This document shows positions 9,101-17,837 of a stretch of DNA of 64,000 nt, piece by piece. The stretch is from Fidelibacterota bacterium (GTDB lineage: Bacteria; Fidelibacterota; UBA8477; JABMPR01). The stretch lies in the NCBI GenBank assembly GCA_018673925.1, contig JABHBL010000072.1, positions 1-64,000 of the forward strand, written 5' to 3'. A program made the translations under genes and the position numbers. The notes below the pieces were generated by a model. The model was not told the origin of the DNA. It saw only the letters and a program-made list of their open reading frames with translations, and made no database searches. Each line of letters starts with the position of its first letter. Position 1 is the stretch's first letter.

Positions 9101-9514
9101 GGTAAAGCGGAGACCCAGGGTCTTGTTTTCTTCCACCAACACCAAATGGGACGGCGAAATATGCATGGTCTGGGTGCGTTCAATATTCTGGTCCTGGTAG
9201 TGATCCTGGAAGGGCTCATAGAACTTGACGCCAGATCCTTCTGGAAACTTAATAAAGGTTCTAAATCCCTGTGTAGGTGCCAATTGGTAGGCCCAATTTG
9301 CAGGGAGGAATTCCATAATGGGATTCTCCTTATCCTGGACACCCATGCTGCAGATTCCCTGTCCGCGATTCACATAGAATACCCACATGGGTATGCCCAT
9401 CTTTCCTGCTATTCCTGGGAAAAAACTGGAGAATGGTTTAGCAGCGTTGTAATTGCTAATGACGAAATCACCATTCTTATTCAATTGGTAGTTGGGTTTG
9501 GGAGAAGAATTCAA
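6197..9514 (-). CDS. Beta-glucan phosphorylase (GH94/GH149/GH161 type)
   Basis: The 1105-aa product lacks a signal peptide, so it is cytoplasmic. Its length and the 'NWYDALNGLPG' motif, holding the candidate general acid Asp665, match inverting beta-1,3-glucan phosphorylases of the GH149/GH161 group rather than the roughly 800-aa cellobiose phosphorylases of GH94. Such enzymes split beta-1,3-oligoglucans with phosphate to glucose-1-phosphate, saving ATP. The gene lies between GH30 and GH17 genes with short gaps. The start is a TTG with AGGT upstream; no in-frame ATG is available earlier. Family level is firm; choosing between GH149 and GH161 needs an alignment. Confidence 0.8.
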   Translation of the reverse strand: MNSSPKPNYQLNKNGDFVISNYNAAKPFSSFFPGIAGKMGIPMWVFYVNRGQGICSMGVQDKENPIMEFLPANWAYQLAPTQGFRTFIKFPEGSGVKFYEPFQDHYQDQNIERTQTMHISPSHLVLVEENKTLGLRFTVEYHSVPEESYAGLIRNLHITNLNNIDVSFEGLDGLPLIVPFGIGNFGLKNIRRLMEAFVEVKNYDQKAPLFKAKVKPADKPDIEKLERGNFYIGFENNKEGMKKLTPIVDPERIFGAHNDYSYPDFFLNTPFDSLLDHQAFENRYPSAMSMFSTEIGAGETYTVSSIIGHAESQDALNALLPTIMRKDYFSNKAQDSINIVDELTQKNLVISREPVFDMYVRQNFLDNVLRGGFPYTFEGENSKSVLHLYSRKHGDLERDYNDYRITPSHYSQGNGNFRDINQNRRSDLLFNPDVGSGNLEHFVNLIQLDGFNPLVLKEVRYRIENETAASQILNARFDTQLSNEILTFLKDPISPGELLEFLRQKDVEFRDNADVLLGDLLAVCTKINDTDFAEGYWSDHWTYNLDLLENYLSVYPEKLGNILFDFKEFTFHDSAHRVLPRSDKYVLWDGKTMQLDSVSHDEEKAALIASRGEDQHLMCDEFGQGPIVRSSLLIKFLSIVTNKIASLDPSGIGVEMETDKPNWYDALNGLPGVLGSSLSETIEIKRTAEFILKAFEHDSPIEDTLVFEELHDFASMVFAALSNGDSDYEYWDSATSAKEEYRSKTRLGISGKTIAVGSEWLKEFLVACVAKVDKSISKAIDDDTGIPGTYFYHEVLDHQIIDSLDDPGTKHPKLNGRGFPCYQANSFKLVRLPLFLEGPVHYLRTLPNLERAQQLARNIKTSGLFDKKLEMYKVNAELSDQPMEIGRARVFSPGWFENESIWLHMEYKYMLELLRNGLYETFFHDFKKVFIPFLDPEVYGRSILENSSFLVSSANPNPELHGTGFVARLSGATAEFIHILMYMAMGSRSFFTNASGELNFSMNPVLPAWLFTEQEQTTNILVNGETQGISTPANSFSFMLLSEILVTYHNPSEKDTFGPDGVAPQKWDLTDIRGQSESFEGPSLGQEAALKIRSKQIQRIEITLG

Positions 9515-9575
9515 TCTAATTACCTCGAATCATAAAATTCATATTGACCAGAAATCTGAAGGAGCCATACATATT

Positions 9576-11279
9576 CTAAAGTTGTACTCTCACTGTCTGC
9601 ACTGAGTTTTCTGGGATCATTACATCAGCAAATTCATCAGCAACCTGCAACTTATACTGTATTGGAGAGGCACTTGTGTTCAGAATTTGTACGCTCATCA
9701 ACCCGGCTTCATTTACAGTAGCACAAAAGTGTAAATCATCTGGATTCAAACCCTCAGTGTGAGCCTGTGTCTGTAGGGCTCGATCACCGGGTCTAATGGT
9801 CCTGCTGAACTGAGCCAAAACCGAGTAGATGGGTGTGTAGTAAACATCTAGTGATTCCGTATCGATCATGATGGGAGCCCCACAGAAGTTCCCGACGTGG
9901 TTGGGACCACCCTGTTGATCCAGGACGATATTCCAATCCACCCAACCTGTTGCCCAATGATCAAGACTTACAATAATGTTGCGGGCATATCGATGCACTG
10001 GGGTGTACAGAGGATGATCCTTTCCTGCTTCACCTGCCCAGGGTACTGCATAAGCCCAGTCCGAAGCTGAGGGTGTCCACCAGAATTCATCATTCTTAAA
10101 CCAGTTTTTCTCAGTACGTCCTTCGGGGTCTGTGCAATCAGCCGGAGCCGGTTTACCTAAATCATCTATGCAGCCTTCGGTGTGAACAATGCTATACTCA
10201 GGATATTTGGCGTGGACACGATCAAATACTTCTTCATAAACTTTGATGGTACTTTCATACCAATGTACAGCCATGCCATAGATATATTTTTCTTCAACAT
10301 CAGCGGGGTAGAGGACTTCTGACCATTCTTCGATGCCATCACGATTCTGATCGAAGATCAAGAGTCTGGCATCTCCAAATCCTGCATTACGTAAACCAGG
10401 TCCCAGATGTTTCTGGACAAATTCACTCTGAGTTTCAGGACTGAAGTTCATACTTTCCCATTGGCCATTATTGCCGTGAGGTTCATTTACAGGAGTAAGA
10501 CCCCAGATGTTGACCCCTGCAGCCTTATAGGCCTCAAAATATCTTATGAGATAATCAGCATAGGTACTGACGTACTCAGGTTTGAGGGTACCACCTGAAC
10601 CTTGCCAGTTATTCTCAGCGGTCATGGGCTGGTAATAATCTTCAATATCCTTCATCCAGGCAGGAGCTGTCCAGGCGGAGGCAATGATGCGGAGTTCAGA
10701 ATCTTTTTGAGATTGTTTGATTTTAAGTGCTTCCTGAATCATAGGAAGGAGATCATAATTGCTGTCCTTGATACCTGGATATTCTGCTGTAGCAAAACCC
10801 TCTAAATCCTCTTTTATGTTAAATGACTTAAGCCCAGTATCACCAGCTTGCTCCGCATATGAATACTTGCCTTCCACGGAAAAGTCACAGGATCCGATGT
10901 GAGTTCGTGTCAGGGAGAAATTTGCTCCAGATTCGCCATAGATGTTTTGCATGACTTCCATGCGGTCTTTTGGATCGAGATGAGCCAGGACGAATGCTGA
11001 GGATTCGGTAAAAGAAGTTCCGATACCATCGATAGTCTGTTTGACACTATCCGGGAAAACCTGAAGGACAATACCTTCAGCCTGACCTGAACTGAAATTG
11101 ACATTCTCCTGAACTGCAAGTTTGCTGCCGCTGGCTGAGGTTAGTAGGATCTCAGAAGTAGATGTAAGTTTCTGGGTTGGCATTTGAGGGGTGAGGTCAG
11201 GTTTGGGGCTACAAGCCACAAATAGGATTGCCATGAAGAGGAGGGTAAGTACCCCGATTTTAATCTTTCTGTTCATCAT
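9576..11279 (-). CDS. GH30 beta-glucanase lipoprotein (likely beta-1,6-glucanase)
   Basis: The 567-aa product has a lipoprotein signal peptide (FVA-C23). The GH30 barrel begins near 'QTIDGIGTSFTESSA' (about 81-95). 'LTPVNEP' holds acid/base Glu266 and 'IVHTEG' the nucleophile Glu368. A small C-terminal beta-domain ends the protein, as in subfamilies 1 and 3, which include beta-1,6-glucanases and glucocerebrosidases. With GH17 and a beta-1,3-glucan phosphorylase beside it, removal of beta-1,6 branches from laminarin is the natural role. It lies 17 bp downstream of the symporter gene and is clearly co-transcribed with it. Confidence 0.88.
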   Translation of the reverse strand: MMNRKIKIGVLTLLFMAILFVACSPKPDLTPQMPTQKLTSTSEILLTSASGSKLAVQENVNFSSGQAEGIVLQVFPDSVKQTIDGIGTSFTESSAFVLAHLDPKDRMEVMQNIYGESGANFSLTRTHIGSCDFSVEGKYSYAEQAGDTGLKSFNIKEDLEGFATAEYPGIKDSNYDLLPMIQEALKIKQSQKDSELRIIASAWTAPAWMKDIEDYYQPMTAENNWQGSGGTLKPEYVSTYADYLIRYFEAYKAAGVNIWGLTPVNEPHGNNGQWESMNFSPETQSEFVQKHLGPGLRNAGFGDARLLIFDQNRDGIEEWSEVLYPADVEEKYIYGMAVHWYESTIKVYEEVFDRVHAKYPEYSIVHTEGCIDDLGKPAPADCTDPEGRTEKNWFKNDEFWWTPSASDWAYAVPWAGEAGKDHPLYTPVHRYARNIIVSLDHWATGWVDWNIVLDQQGGPNHVGNFCGAPIMIDTESLDVYYTPIYSVLAQFSRTIRPGDRALQTQAHTEGLNPDDLHFCATVNEAGLMSVQILNTSASPIQYKLQVADEFADVMIPENSVQTVRVQL

Positions 11280-11296
11280 AATTAGGTCGTCCTCTA

Positions 11297-13243
11297 TTAG
11301 TTATCTGTAGAATCTGCCATGGCGACTTTACCTCGTCTGGCTTCAAGTTGTGTTCGGATATCGTACGCTTTTACTTCGGTGAGTTTGTATGTGGAAATAA
11401 TCCACAACGCAATCAGGGAGGTGAACAAAGGAATCCCCACATCGAATACTCTGATCAAGAATAGAGTATTTTCTGATTGGGCCGCTCCCAGAGCTACATC
11501 AAAACCGGAAACCTTTAGAAGTATTCCCGTCAGCAGTCCTGCCAGAGCCATACCTACTTTGACCATCCACCAGTAGATGGCTCCAAAAACACCTTCTCGA
11601 CGTTGATGAGTCTCAAGCTCGTCATAATCACATACATCAGAGATCATGGAGCCCATGAGAGTAAATAATGAACCTGTACCAAAGGCAACGAATGGTGCTG
11701 CGTATAACAACCAGTATGGGTAGTCAGGATTGTATCCAACCCATTTGATGGCATAGCCCAGGATGGATAGTGAGATAGTTATGAGAAAGGTTTTGCGCTT
11801 GCCAATCTTGGTTGCGATCCAACCGGTCAAAGGAATGACACCAAGGGTTGCAATGGATGTAAGCATCCCAAACCAGCCCATGAGTTTTCCAGCATCTCCA
11901 TCATTACCACCGAAGAGATAGTAGATCATGACATAAATGGAGAAAGACATCCCCAATTGAAAACCGTTAAAAACCAGAAAAGTAGCCCCACACAATTTTA
12001 CAAACGGGCTGCACTTGAAGGTGGTCACAATCCCTTTGAAAAACTCACTCATATTCTCACCGATACTCTTGCCAGTATTTTTTACCGGTTCCAGAGTTTG
12101 TCTCTCCTTTAAGAAGATGGCGGGAATGATTCCAAATACGGCGACGATGATACCAACGGCAATTGCGAGTGTGCGGGCACCGTGAACCGTGTCCCTGAAC
12201 AGCGCGCTGGACATGATGGCATAGAACCAGGGGACACCTAACCAGGCCAGTTGTCCCACTGTATTGGCAAAGGCATGCAGTCGTGTACGTTCATGATAAT
12301 CCGGTGTCATTTCATAACCGAAGGCTACGAATGGTGTTGCGAATACAGTATAGGCCAGGAAGAAAAGAATGGACATGGCCATGAAATACCAGAAATATGT
12401 GACAAAGAATTTTTCACTCTTTCTCAGCTTGAGTGAATGAATGGTGGCGGTTCCAGTTCCAACCAGCCCTGCGAGATGTATAGAAATATTATCCAGAGAC
12501 TGGATATCAAGGGTTTCATCGCCTGTCTGATCTCCTAGGGAGGTAGATCTGACGAGATCAGCTAGCTTAAACTTGTAAAGATTACCTTTTCCGTCTTCAG
12601 ACATTTCATCGCTAAGATCGATGGAGTAGGATTCGCCTGCGGCTTCATTGAATACCACCTGAAAGGATTCAAATTCTGGAATGTCAACATTGATCTCAAC
12701 CTGGGGGAAACCATCTAGATTTGTCGACAGCGATGAGCCAGCTTCAGTAGCAAGTGCCTCTGGTCCATAAAAAGTAAAGTTGGCATCGGCCATGGCTTCT
12801 TCTGAGTAATCGAGAATGACACCACCTGCATCATTAAAGACTGCATCTGTTTTGCTGTCTGCAATGGTTTGATGTTGTTTGATGGGAGTCTTATCGAGAA
12901 TGTCTATGTAGCCAGAGGGTAACTGCCACATCAGAGCGAAAATAATTCCAGCCAATATGGCTCCGGCAAAGATGAAGGGTCGACGTCTCCCCCAGCGAGT
13001 TCTCGTATTGTCAGAGATGTAGCCCAGCAGCGGATCAGAGATAGCATCAAAAATACGGGGGATGGCACCAATAAGACCCACCCATAAGACATCCATACCT
13101 AGACCCAGATTGAGAATAACTACCATGGCAGGCAGAGCTGCAGCCTGAAGGTTGTTTACCAGCATACCAACAGCGTAAGCCGATTTCTGTTTTAGCGAGA
13201 TTCGATCTTCATGTGCAGTTTTGTAGTGTGTTTTTGCACTCAT
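11297..13243 (-). CDS. GPH-family sugar:cation symporter with periplasmic beta-sandwich insert
   Basis: The 648-aa MFS protein has GPH (MelB-like) marks: 'DAISDPLLGYISD' with 'RWGRRRPF' in the cytoplasmic loop after TM2, and 'ISDVCDYDELETH' in the second half. GPH proteins are usually 450-500 aa. The extra length is one insert at about residues 110-279 between TM3 and TM4, a loop on the periplasmic side. The insert is beta-rich and ends in 'GTATIHSLKLRK', like the last strand of galactose-binding-like carbohydrate modules. The start at 13243 is chosen for AAGGAG eight bases upstream; an ATG at 13267 lacks a good site. Substrate probably glucose or gluco-oligosaccharide (inferred from neighbours). 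Confidence 0.85.
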   Translation of the reverse strand: MSAKTHYKTAHEDRISLKQKSAYAVGMLVNNLQAAALPAMVVILNLGLGMDVLWVGLIGAIPRIFDAISDPLLGYISDNTRTRWGRRRPFIFAGAILAGIIFALMWQLPSGYIDILDKTPIKQHQTIADSKTDAVFNDAGGVILDYSEEAMADANFTFYGPEALATEAGSSLSTNLDGFPQVEINVDIPEFESFQVVFNEAAGESYSIDLSDEMSEDGKGNLYKFKLADLVRSTSLGDQTGDETLDIQSLDNISIHLAGLVGTGTATIHSLKLRKSEKFFVTYFWYFMAMSILFFLAYTVFATPFVAFGYEMTPDYHERTRLHAFANTVGQLAWLGVPWFYAIMSSALFRDTVHGARTLAIAVGIIVAVFGIIPAIFLKERQTLEPVKNTGKSIGENMSEFFKGIVTTFKCSPFVKLCGATFLVFNGFQLGMSFSIYVMIYYLFGGNDGDAGKLMGWFGMLTSIATLGVIPLTGWIATKIGKRKTFLITISLSILGYAIKWVGYNPDYPYWLLYAAPFVAFGTGSLFTLMGSMISDVCDYDELETHQRREGVFGAIYWWMVKVGMALAGLLTGILLKVSGFDVALGAAQSENTLFLIRVFDVGIPLFTSLIALWIISTYKLTEVKAYDIRTQLEARRGKVAMADSTDN

Positions 13244-13334
13244 GTGCGAGACTCCTTCATTACTCATTTCTTAACGAAAACATATTTGATATATCTGTGA
13301 GGACATTTCAGGATTATTAAAAACTTTCAACATG

Positions 13335-14612
13335 CTATACATTTGATTCTTGTAGAGTTTCAAGCTCTCTCCGATAAAAGCCTGGCTCGGAAAAGACACC
13401 CTCGAGAGCCAGAGTCGCTGCTCCAATACTTTCTGCCTGATGTCCAAGTTCACTGGTCCGCACGTCTGTAATAGGAACAGATCCGACGATGGAGCATGCC
13501 TTGATCTTCTCCTGGACTGGCTCTAACAAGCGGTTCTGAAGCTCTTTCATAGCCCCACCAAGGATAACCCGACTGGGATTCATCATATTGATCCAGCCAG
13601 TAATAGCTGTACTCAAGTATTCTGTTGTTTCGCGATACAGTTGTAGAGCTAACTCATCATTGCCATGCACAGCCACTTCAATAGCCTCCAGGTCGGTTGT
13701 ACTTTTTGTGAGAGGACTATCAGGATACAGACCTGAGAGCTCAGCAATTCGAGTCATCATAGCTTTTCCACCTACAAGCGTTGTCAGACAGCCCTTAAGA
13801 CCGCATTCACAAACGGTATCGCTTTCTCCCACAGTTATATGTCCCATTTCACCAGCGATTCCAGTTGCACCCCTATAGATTTCCCCGTTGAATACAAAAC
13901 CAGCGCCTAATCCATATCCGATCTTGACATAGGTCAAATCTTCAACTCCGCGACCGGCCCCCCAGCGATACTCAGCTAGAGCACCAAGATTGGCATCATT
14001 GTCCACATAGACAGGGACACCATAGTGACTATGCAGGATATCCAATTCATTCTTCCCACGCCAGGCAGGTATGACAACTTCAGATACCCATTCAGGGTGA
14101 TCGGGATCTACGGGGCTAGGAAGTGCGACACCAATACTCAAGAGACGTTGAGGACCATCCACCACCTTATCGAGACATTCATCACAAAGCTGAAAGACCA
14201 GACTACGAGTACCCTCTGGGTCAGACCGCACTGAATAGCTACGTTTTTCAAATGCAACCAGGTTGCCACCCAGGTCCATGAGAGAGGCAGAGACATGAGT
14301 TGCACCAATATCTATACCCAGGATGAGCTTATGATCATTTTGAAATTCAAGGACAATGGGTTTTCTACCACCACTTGATACTCCAGCTCCGACTTCCTTG
14401 ACATATCCCGTGTTCAGTAAATCTTTTACTACTTCTGTCACAGTTGAACGGGAGAGTCCAATCTGACGGGCAATCTCAGCTCGAGAAATCTGCTTTTTAC
14501 GCCAAATGAGATGAAGAACTGAATCTGCTAATGGTCTGGCTTCCCAGCGATCAACTTTTCGTAAGCCCATGAAATTCGTTTGTCTATATCCAACGCCAGA
14601 TAGTGGAGACAT
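13335..14612 (-). CDS. ROK-family transcriptional regulator
   Basis: The N-terminal winged helix-turn-helix ('SRAEIARQIGLSRSTVTEVV') is followed by a ROK sugar-kinase fold: 'LGIDIGATHV' phosphate loop, 'VDNDANLGALAE' with the kinase-type Asp, and the zinc motif 'GHITV...CECGLKGCL'. The Glu that usually follows that motif is Thr here. ROK regulators of the NagC/XylR type repress sugar genes until a sugar or sugar phosphate binds. The gene sits inside the glucan operon, so it probably controls it through the inverted repeat at 16004-16032. The ATG at 14612 is used; a TTG at 14633 overlapping the upstream stop (TTGA) is an alternative. Confidence 0.88.
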   Translation of the reverse strand: MSPLSGVGYRQTNFMGLRKVDRWEARPLADSVLHLIWRKKQISRAEIARQIGLSRSTVTEVVKDLLNTGYVKEVGAGVSSGGRKPIVLEFQNDHKLILGIDIGATHVSASLMDLGGNLVAFEKRSYSVRSDPEGTRSLVFQLCDECLDKVVDGPQRLLSIGVALPSPVDPDHPEWVSEVVIPAWRGKNELDILHSHYGVPVYVDNDANLGALAEYRWGAGRGVEDLTYVKIGYGLGAGFVFNGEIYRGATGIAGEMGHITVGESDTVCECGLKGCLTTLVGGKAMMTRIAELSGLYPDSPLTKSTTDLEAIEVAVHGNDELALQLYRETTEYLSTAITGWINMMNPSRVILGGAMKELQNRLLEPVQEKIKACSIVGSVPITDVRTSELGHQAESIGAATLALEGVFSEPGFYRRELETLQESNV

Positions 14613-14629
14613 TTTATTTTCAGGAAAGC

Positions 14630-15964
14630 TCAATTGTTGTAAAACTCATAGATAGATTTGAGTGAATCCAGGTTGGCTTGAGCAAGCGTTGAGAAATATT
14701 TCTGGATATCACTCGATCCCAGAGCAGGGGAAAGTGGATCAAGACTGTGGATTTTCCGGAGTACGTGGTAGGCTAAACGCGGACGCAGAATATCCCGTCC
14801 AGTTGACTCCGAAGCTTCTCTTCCACACACACCAAACCATTCTTCATTCATGTTATTTTGGCCAGGGGCAAAATCGCTGGAGTAGCCCCCATTGGACCAG
14901 GATGCTGTCGAATCATGGAAATCCAGTTTGTCATCAGGACCAGCCTTCCACCACCCATCTGTAAATTGAAAGGTAAGGCCGCCAATAGCATTGCCAATGT
15001 CGCCATTTCCGTGTGCTTGTTTATAAATTTCCTGCCAATTTTCCAGCAGGATAAGAGCTTGTGAATCCTGGTCTTCTCTTTGTTCCCTGGCATTGAAAGC
15101 ATCGGCCCCAAATTCAGTGAGCAGTAGAGGTATATTCAGCTTGTCATTTACGACCTGAAATAGGTCTTCAAATGAGGCTCCCCGATAACTGTTTGTTCCA
15201 AAAACATCTAAATTTTCAATTTCTTCATCTATGAGATCAATGAATTGGAGGTCTCCATTTGCTATGGCTACTGGTCGGTGATTGTCACGGATATGGATGA
15301 TCCTGATGGCTTCATTAAAAAGTGAATATAGGTCTCGGGCTTTCTGATGATGATTTTCACCAACTTCAGGCATATCACCTGTTTCAGCGGATTCCCAGAT
15401 TAACCCGTAGTTATTCTCGTTCCCTAAAAGCCACATGAGAACACCGGGCACATAACGAAATTGTTCTATTACTGAGACGACATCACTAAGGATTAATTCT
15501 CGGGTTAGAGGATCTCCATAATCCACATTGGCTACCCAGGTGTCATTGACGTCCATGCCATAGCGAGCAAAGAGATGGTTCAGGATAGTGAAAATACCAT
15601 ATGTTTCGTGGATATACTCCACCCAGCGAGGTGGCACTCCGGCATATTGGCGGATAGTGTTTACCCCCATGGCCTGTAAGGCGGTCATTTCCTCTTTTAG
15701 AACAGACTTGATAAATTCATCTGGTTGGTCCCACAGGCTGTATCTGTAATTCGTTCCGATGGGGAAGTAGTCCCAATTCATCCCATGGACAAAATAATCT
15801 GTACCATCTACCGTAAGCTTATGACCTGTGCTGTCAGAGACGACTTTTACATAGGCGACCTGGTCGCTTGTACAATGAGACAGGGAGAATCCGAGCATAA
15901 AAATCAAGCTGATAGCAAGTCCCTTCACTCCGGGATGAGTCAGCTTGTTATACTCTGAACGCAT
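14630..15964 (-). CDS. Clan GH-A glycoside hydrolase, lipoprotein
   Basis: The 444-aa product has a lipoprotein signal peptide (FSLSH-C31). It is a TIM-barrel enzyme with 'LLGNEN' (candidate acid/base Glu183) and 'LLTEFGAD' (candidate nucleophile Glu284). The barrel begins with 'FVHGMNWDYFPIG'. It resembles the catalytic core of GH2 without the flanking beta-sandwich domains; other compact clan GH-A glucanase families (for example GH158 or a GH5 subfamily) are possible. The start at 15964 follows GAGGAG; an earlier ATG at 15991 does not. It is the first gene of the locus, so it is the most directly exposed to the operator and promoter upstream. Confidence 0.8.
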   Translation of the reverse strand: MRSEYNKLTHPGVKGLAISLIFMLGFSLSHCTSDQVAYVKVVSDSTGHKLTVDGTDYFVHGMNWDYFPIGTNYRYSLWDQPDEFIKSVLKEEMTALQAMGVNTIRQYAGVPPRWVEYIHETYGIFTILNHLFARYGMDVNDTWVANVDYGDPLTRELILSDVVSVIEQFRYVPGVLMWLLGNENNYGLIWESAETGDMPEVGENHHQKARDLYSLFNEAIRIIHIRDNHRPVAIANGDLQFIDLIDEEIENLDVFGTNSYRGASFEDLFQVVNDKLNIPLLLTEFGADAFNAREQREDQDSQALILLENWQEIYKQAHGNGDIGNAIGGLTFQFTDGWWKAGPDDKLDFHDSTASWSNGGYSSDFAPGQNNMNEEWFGVCGREASESTGRDILRPRLAYHVLRKIHSLDPLSPALGSSDIQKYFSTLAQANLDSLKSIYEFYNN

Positions 15965-16003
15965 TAGGAACTCCTCAATTTGGGACATCATTTAATGCAA
16001 AAT

Positions 16004-16055
16004 ATACTTTGTTCGATTACCGTACAAAGTATTTATCCACGATGAGGTAAGTCAA
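16004..16055 (-). promoter_or_regulatory. Promoter with overlapping operator-like inverted repeat
   Basis: On the minus strand TTGACT (16050-16055) and ATACTT/TACTTTG (about 16026-16032) are 17 bp apart, a plausible -35/-10 pair; TACTTTG also resembles the Bacteroidetes-type -7 box. The perfect arms ATACTTTGT (16004-16012) and ACAAAGTAT (16024-16032) with an 11-bp spacer overlap the -10 region. The 20-bp repeat distance equals two helical turns, as expected for a dimeric repressor such as the ROK protein encoded downstream. Confidence 0.55.
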
Positions 16056-16152
16056 GACAAAAGGTTGACTTAAACAGTAATTCTCAAGTTTATTTAAGCT
16101 TTAATTGAACCTGATTCTTGAAGGAGAAATCAAAGGTTAATTGATCTGCGAG

Positions 16153-17604
16153 TTATACCTCAGGTGCAATGGGGTTGGCCGGGTGTTGAGAGGGTAGAAA
16201 TCCAGGTGTTTCAATCACACTCATCTTTTTCCATTTACCGCCCATAAATCTGCCCAGGAAGGTCAGGCCCATAGCTACGATGAACAGCGCACAGAATGTC
16301 CAGGGCAGGTATAAATTCGCATCGAAATATTCCACTGCGATATAAGTAGGTATAATCAAAACAAAAATGGACAGTGCAGTAGTGACCCGCATGACAAAGT
16401 GCGTATCACCAGCTCCTTTAATTGCTGAAGAGTACAAAATACTCAACGTATCAAATACAGCATAAACTGCTACAAAACGAAGCAGGATGATGGCCATCTC
16501 GTACGTTTCAACAGATGCTGCAAATGGAGCGACAAAAATCTGTGGAATACCAACATACATGAAAGTGCAGAAGATCATATACACCATACCCAATTGAACC
16601 CCTGAATTGGCAGCGTATTGGGCTGATTCTGGTTTACCACCTCCAATATTCTGGCCGACCATCATTGAGACGGCGATTCCCAATCCAAACATGGGCATAA
16701 ATGCCAGACTATTGATATTAATGGCAATGTTTGTGGCAGCCAATTCCATCTGACCAATCCGTCCAAGAATCAGAATAAAGGCTGTGAAACCCATGATCTC
16801 CAGAAAGAAATGTCCACCACTAGGTAAGCCATACTTGAGGAACCGCCTCATGAAAGAGGTGTCCCATGACCTGGATGACCAGACTTTGAATCGCGTTTCA
16901 TTGTGGGGTCTGAAAATTAATATGAGATACATGATGAGAGATGAAAACCCAGCGATAATGGTCGCCAGGGCAGCACCAGCAATACCCATTTCAGGGAAGA
17001 TGCCTATACCGAAAATCAAGAGGTAGTCCAGAATTAGATTGATGGTGGTCGTGAAAATATTTACCCACATCACAGGCCAATTCCTTCCCTGACCAGTAAA
17101 GAATCCTGCAAAAGCCGAAGAAAGAATGGGTCCTAATCCACCAAAACAGAGGATTTTGAAATAGGTGCTCTCCATGATCTGGAGTTTACTGCTATGTCCA
17201 ACAATTCTGAACAACTCACTTGAGAAGGGGGAGACCAAGAGCAGGATCATAGCGCCAAAAAGGGATAGGTAGAAACTGTGCCAGAGAACTTTTCCAACTT
17301 TATGATCCTCTTTTGCTCCAACATATTGAGATACAAAAGTTCCAGCGTAGCTCACGGTGCCAATAAAGAGACAGATAAAAGCAAAATTTAGGATTCCCGC
17401 GGGCATGGCTGCAGCCAGGGCTTCCTCTGAGTGCCAGCTGAGAAACATTCGATCTACAAACTGTTGTATGGACCAGGAACCAGTACTAAGAATCAGCGGG
17501 AAGGCGACAATTAGAATGTGTCGATAGCCAAACTCTGAGCCCCATCTGGTAGTAAACTTATCTAGCAAACCAATTAACTCCTCTACAACCCCAACTTCAT
17601 TCAT
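16153..17604 (-). CDS. MATE-family efflux transporter
   Basis: The 483-aa product has twelve predicted membrane segments and the two-fold MATE layout, with 'FPLILSTGSWSIQQFVDRMFLS' near the start and 'MMVGQNIGGGKPESA' in the second half. MATE proteins export cationic drugs or metabolites using sodium or proton gradients. It is upstream of the glucan locus on the same strand but separated by about 190 bp with an independent promoter, so it is probably a separate unit. AGGTGA directly precedes the start. The substrate cannot be read from the sequence. Confidence 0.88.
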   Translation of the reverse strand: MNEVGVVEELIGLLDKFTTRWGSEFGYRHILIVAFPLILSTGSWSIQQFVDRMFLSWHSEEALAAAMPAGILNFAFICLFIGTVSYAGTFVSQYVGAKEDHKVGKVLWHSFYLSLFGAMILLLVSPFSSELFRIVGHSSKLQIMESTYFKILCFGGLGPILSSAFAGFFTGQGRNWPVMWVNIFTTTINLILDYLLIFGIGIFPEMGIAGAALATIIAGFSSLIMYLILIFRPHNETRFKVWSSRSWDTSFMRRFLKYGLPSGGHFFLEIMGFTAFILILGRIGQMELAATNIAININSLAFMPMFGLGIAVSMMVGQNIGGGKPESAQYAANSGVQLGMVYMIFCTFMYVGIPQIFVAPFAASVETYEMAIILLRFVAVYAVFDTLSILYSSAIKGAGDTHFVMRVTTALSIFVLIIPTYIAVEYFDANLYLPWTFCALFIVAMGLTFLGRFMGGKWKKMSVIETPGFLPSQHPANPIAPEV

Positions 17605-17837
17605 TCACCTGATGACGCAGCCATTTTAGCATACTCCAAGCATACTAATAATCATGGGGAAGTATTTGGCATAAAATAGTTAACGTAGTGGTGTCATTTT
17701 CAAGCACTACAGATTCACAGTATTGGGCGCAATGGTATCAGTGAAGTCTTGCACCCCTGGCTTTTTCCCCTTACCTTTCAAATATTCACAGTAGATTATC
17801 AGATCAATGTAAAGAAGTTAAAACTGACAGGTATTAG

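Noticed and set aside
9044-9535. Plus-strand open frame of 163 codons
   Set aside because: It is antisense to the 5' part of the glucan phosphorylase gene, with no known motif or start signal.
13271-13453. Small gene downstream of the ROK regulator
   Set aside because: The 60-codon frame overlaps the regulator's 3' end in another frame and has no start signal or known match.
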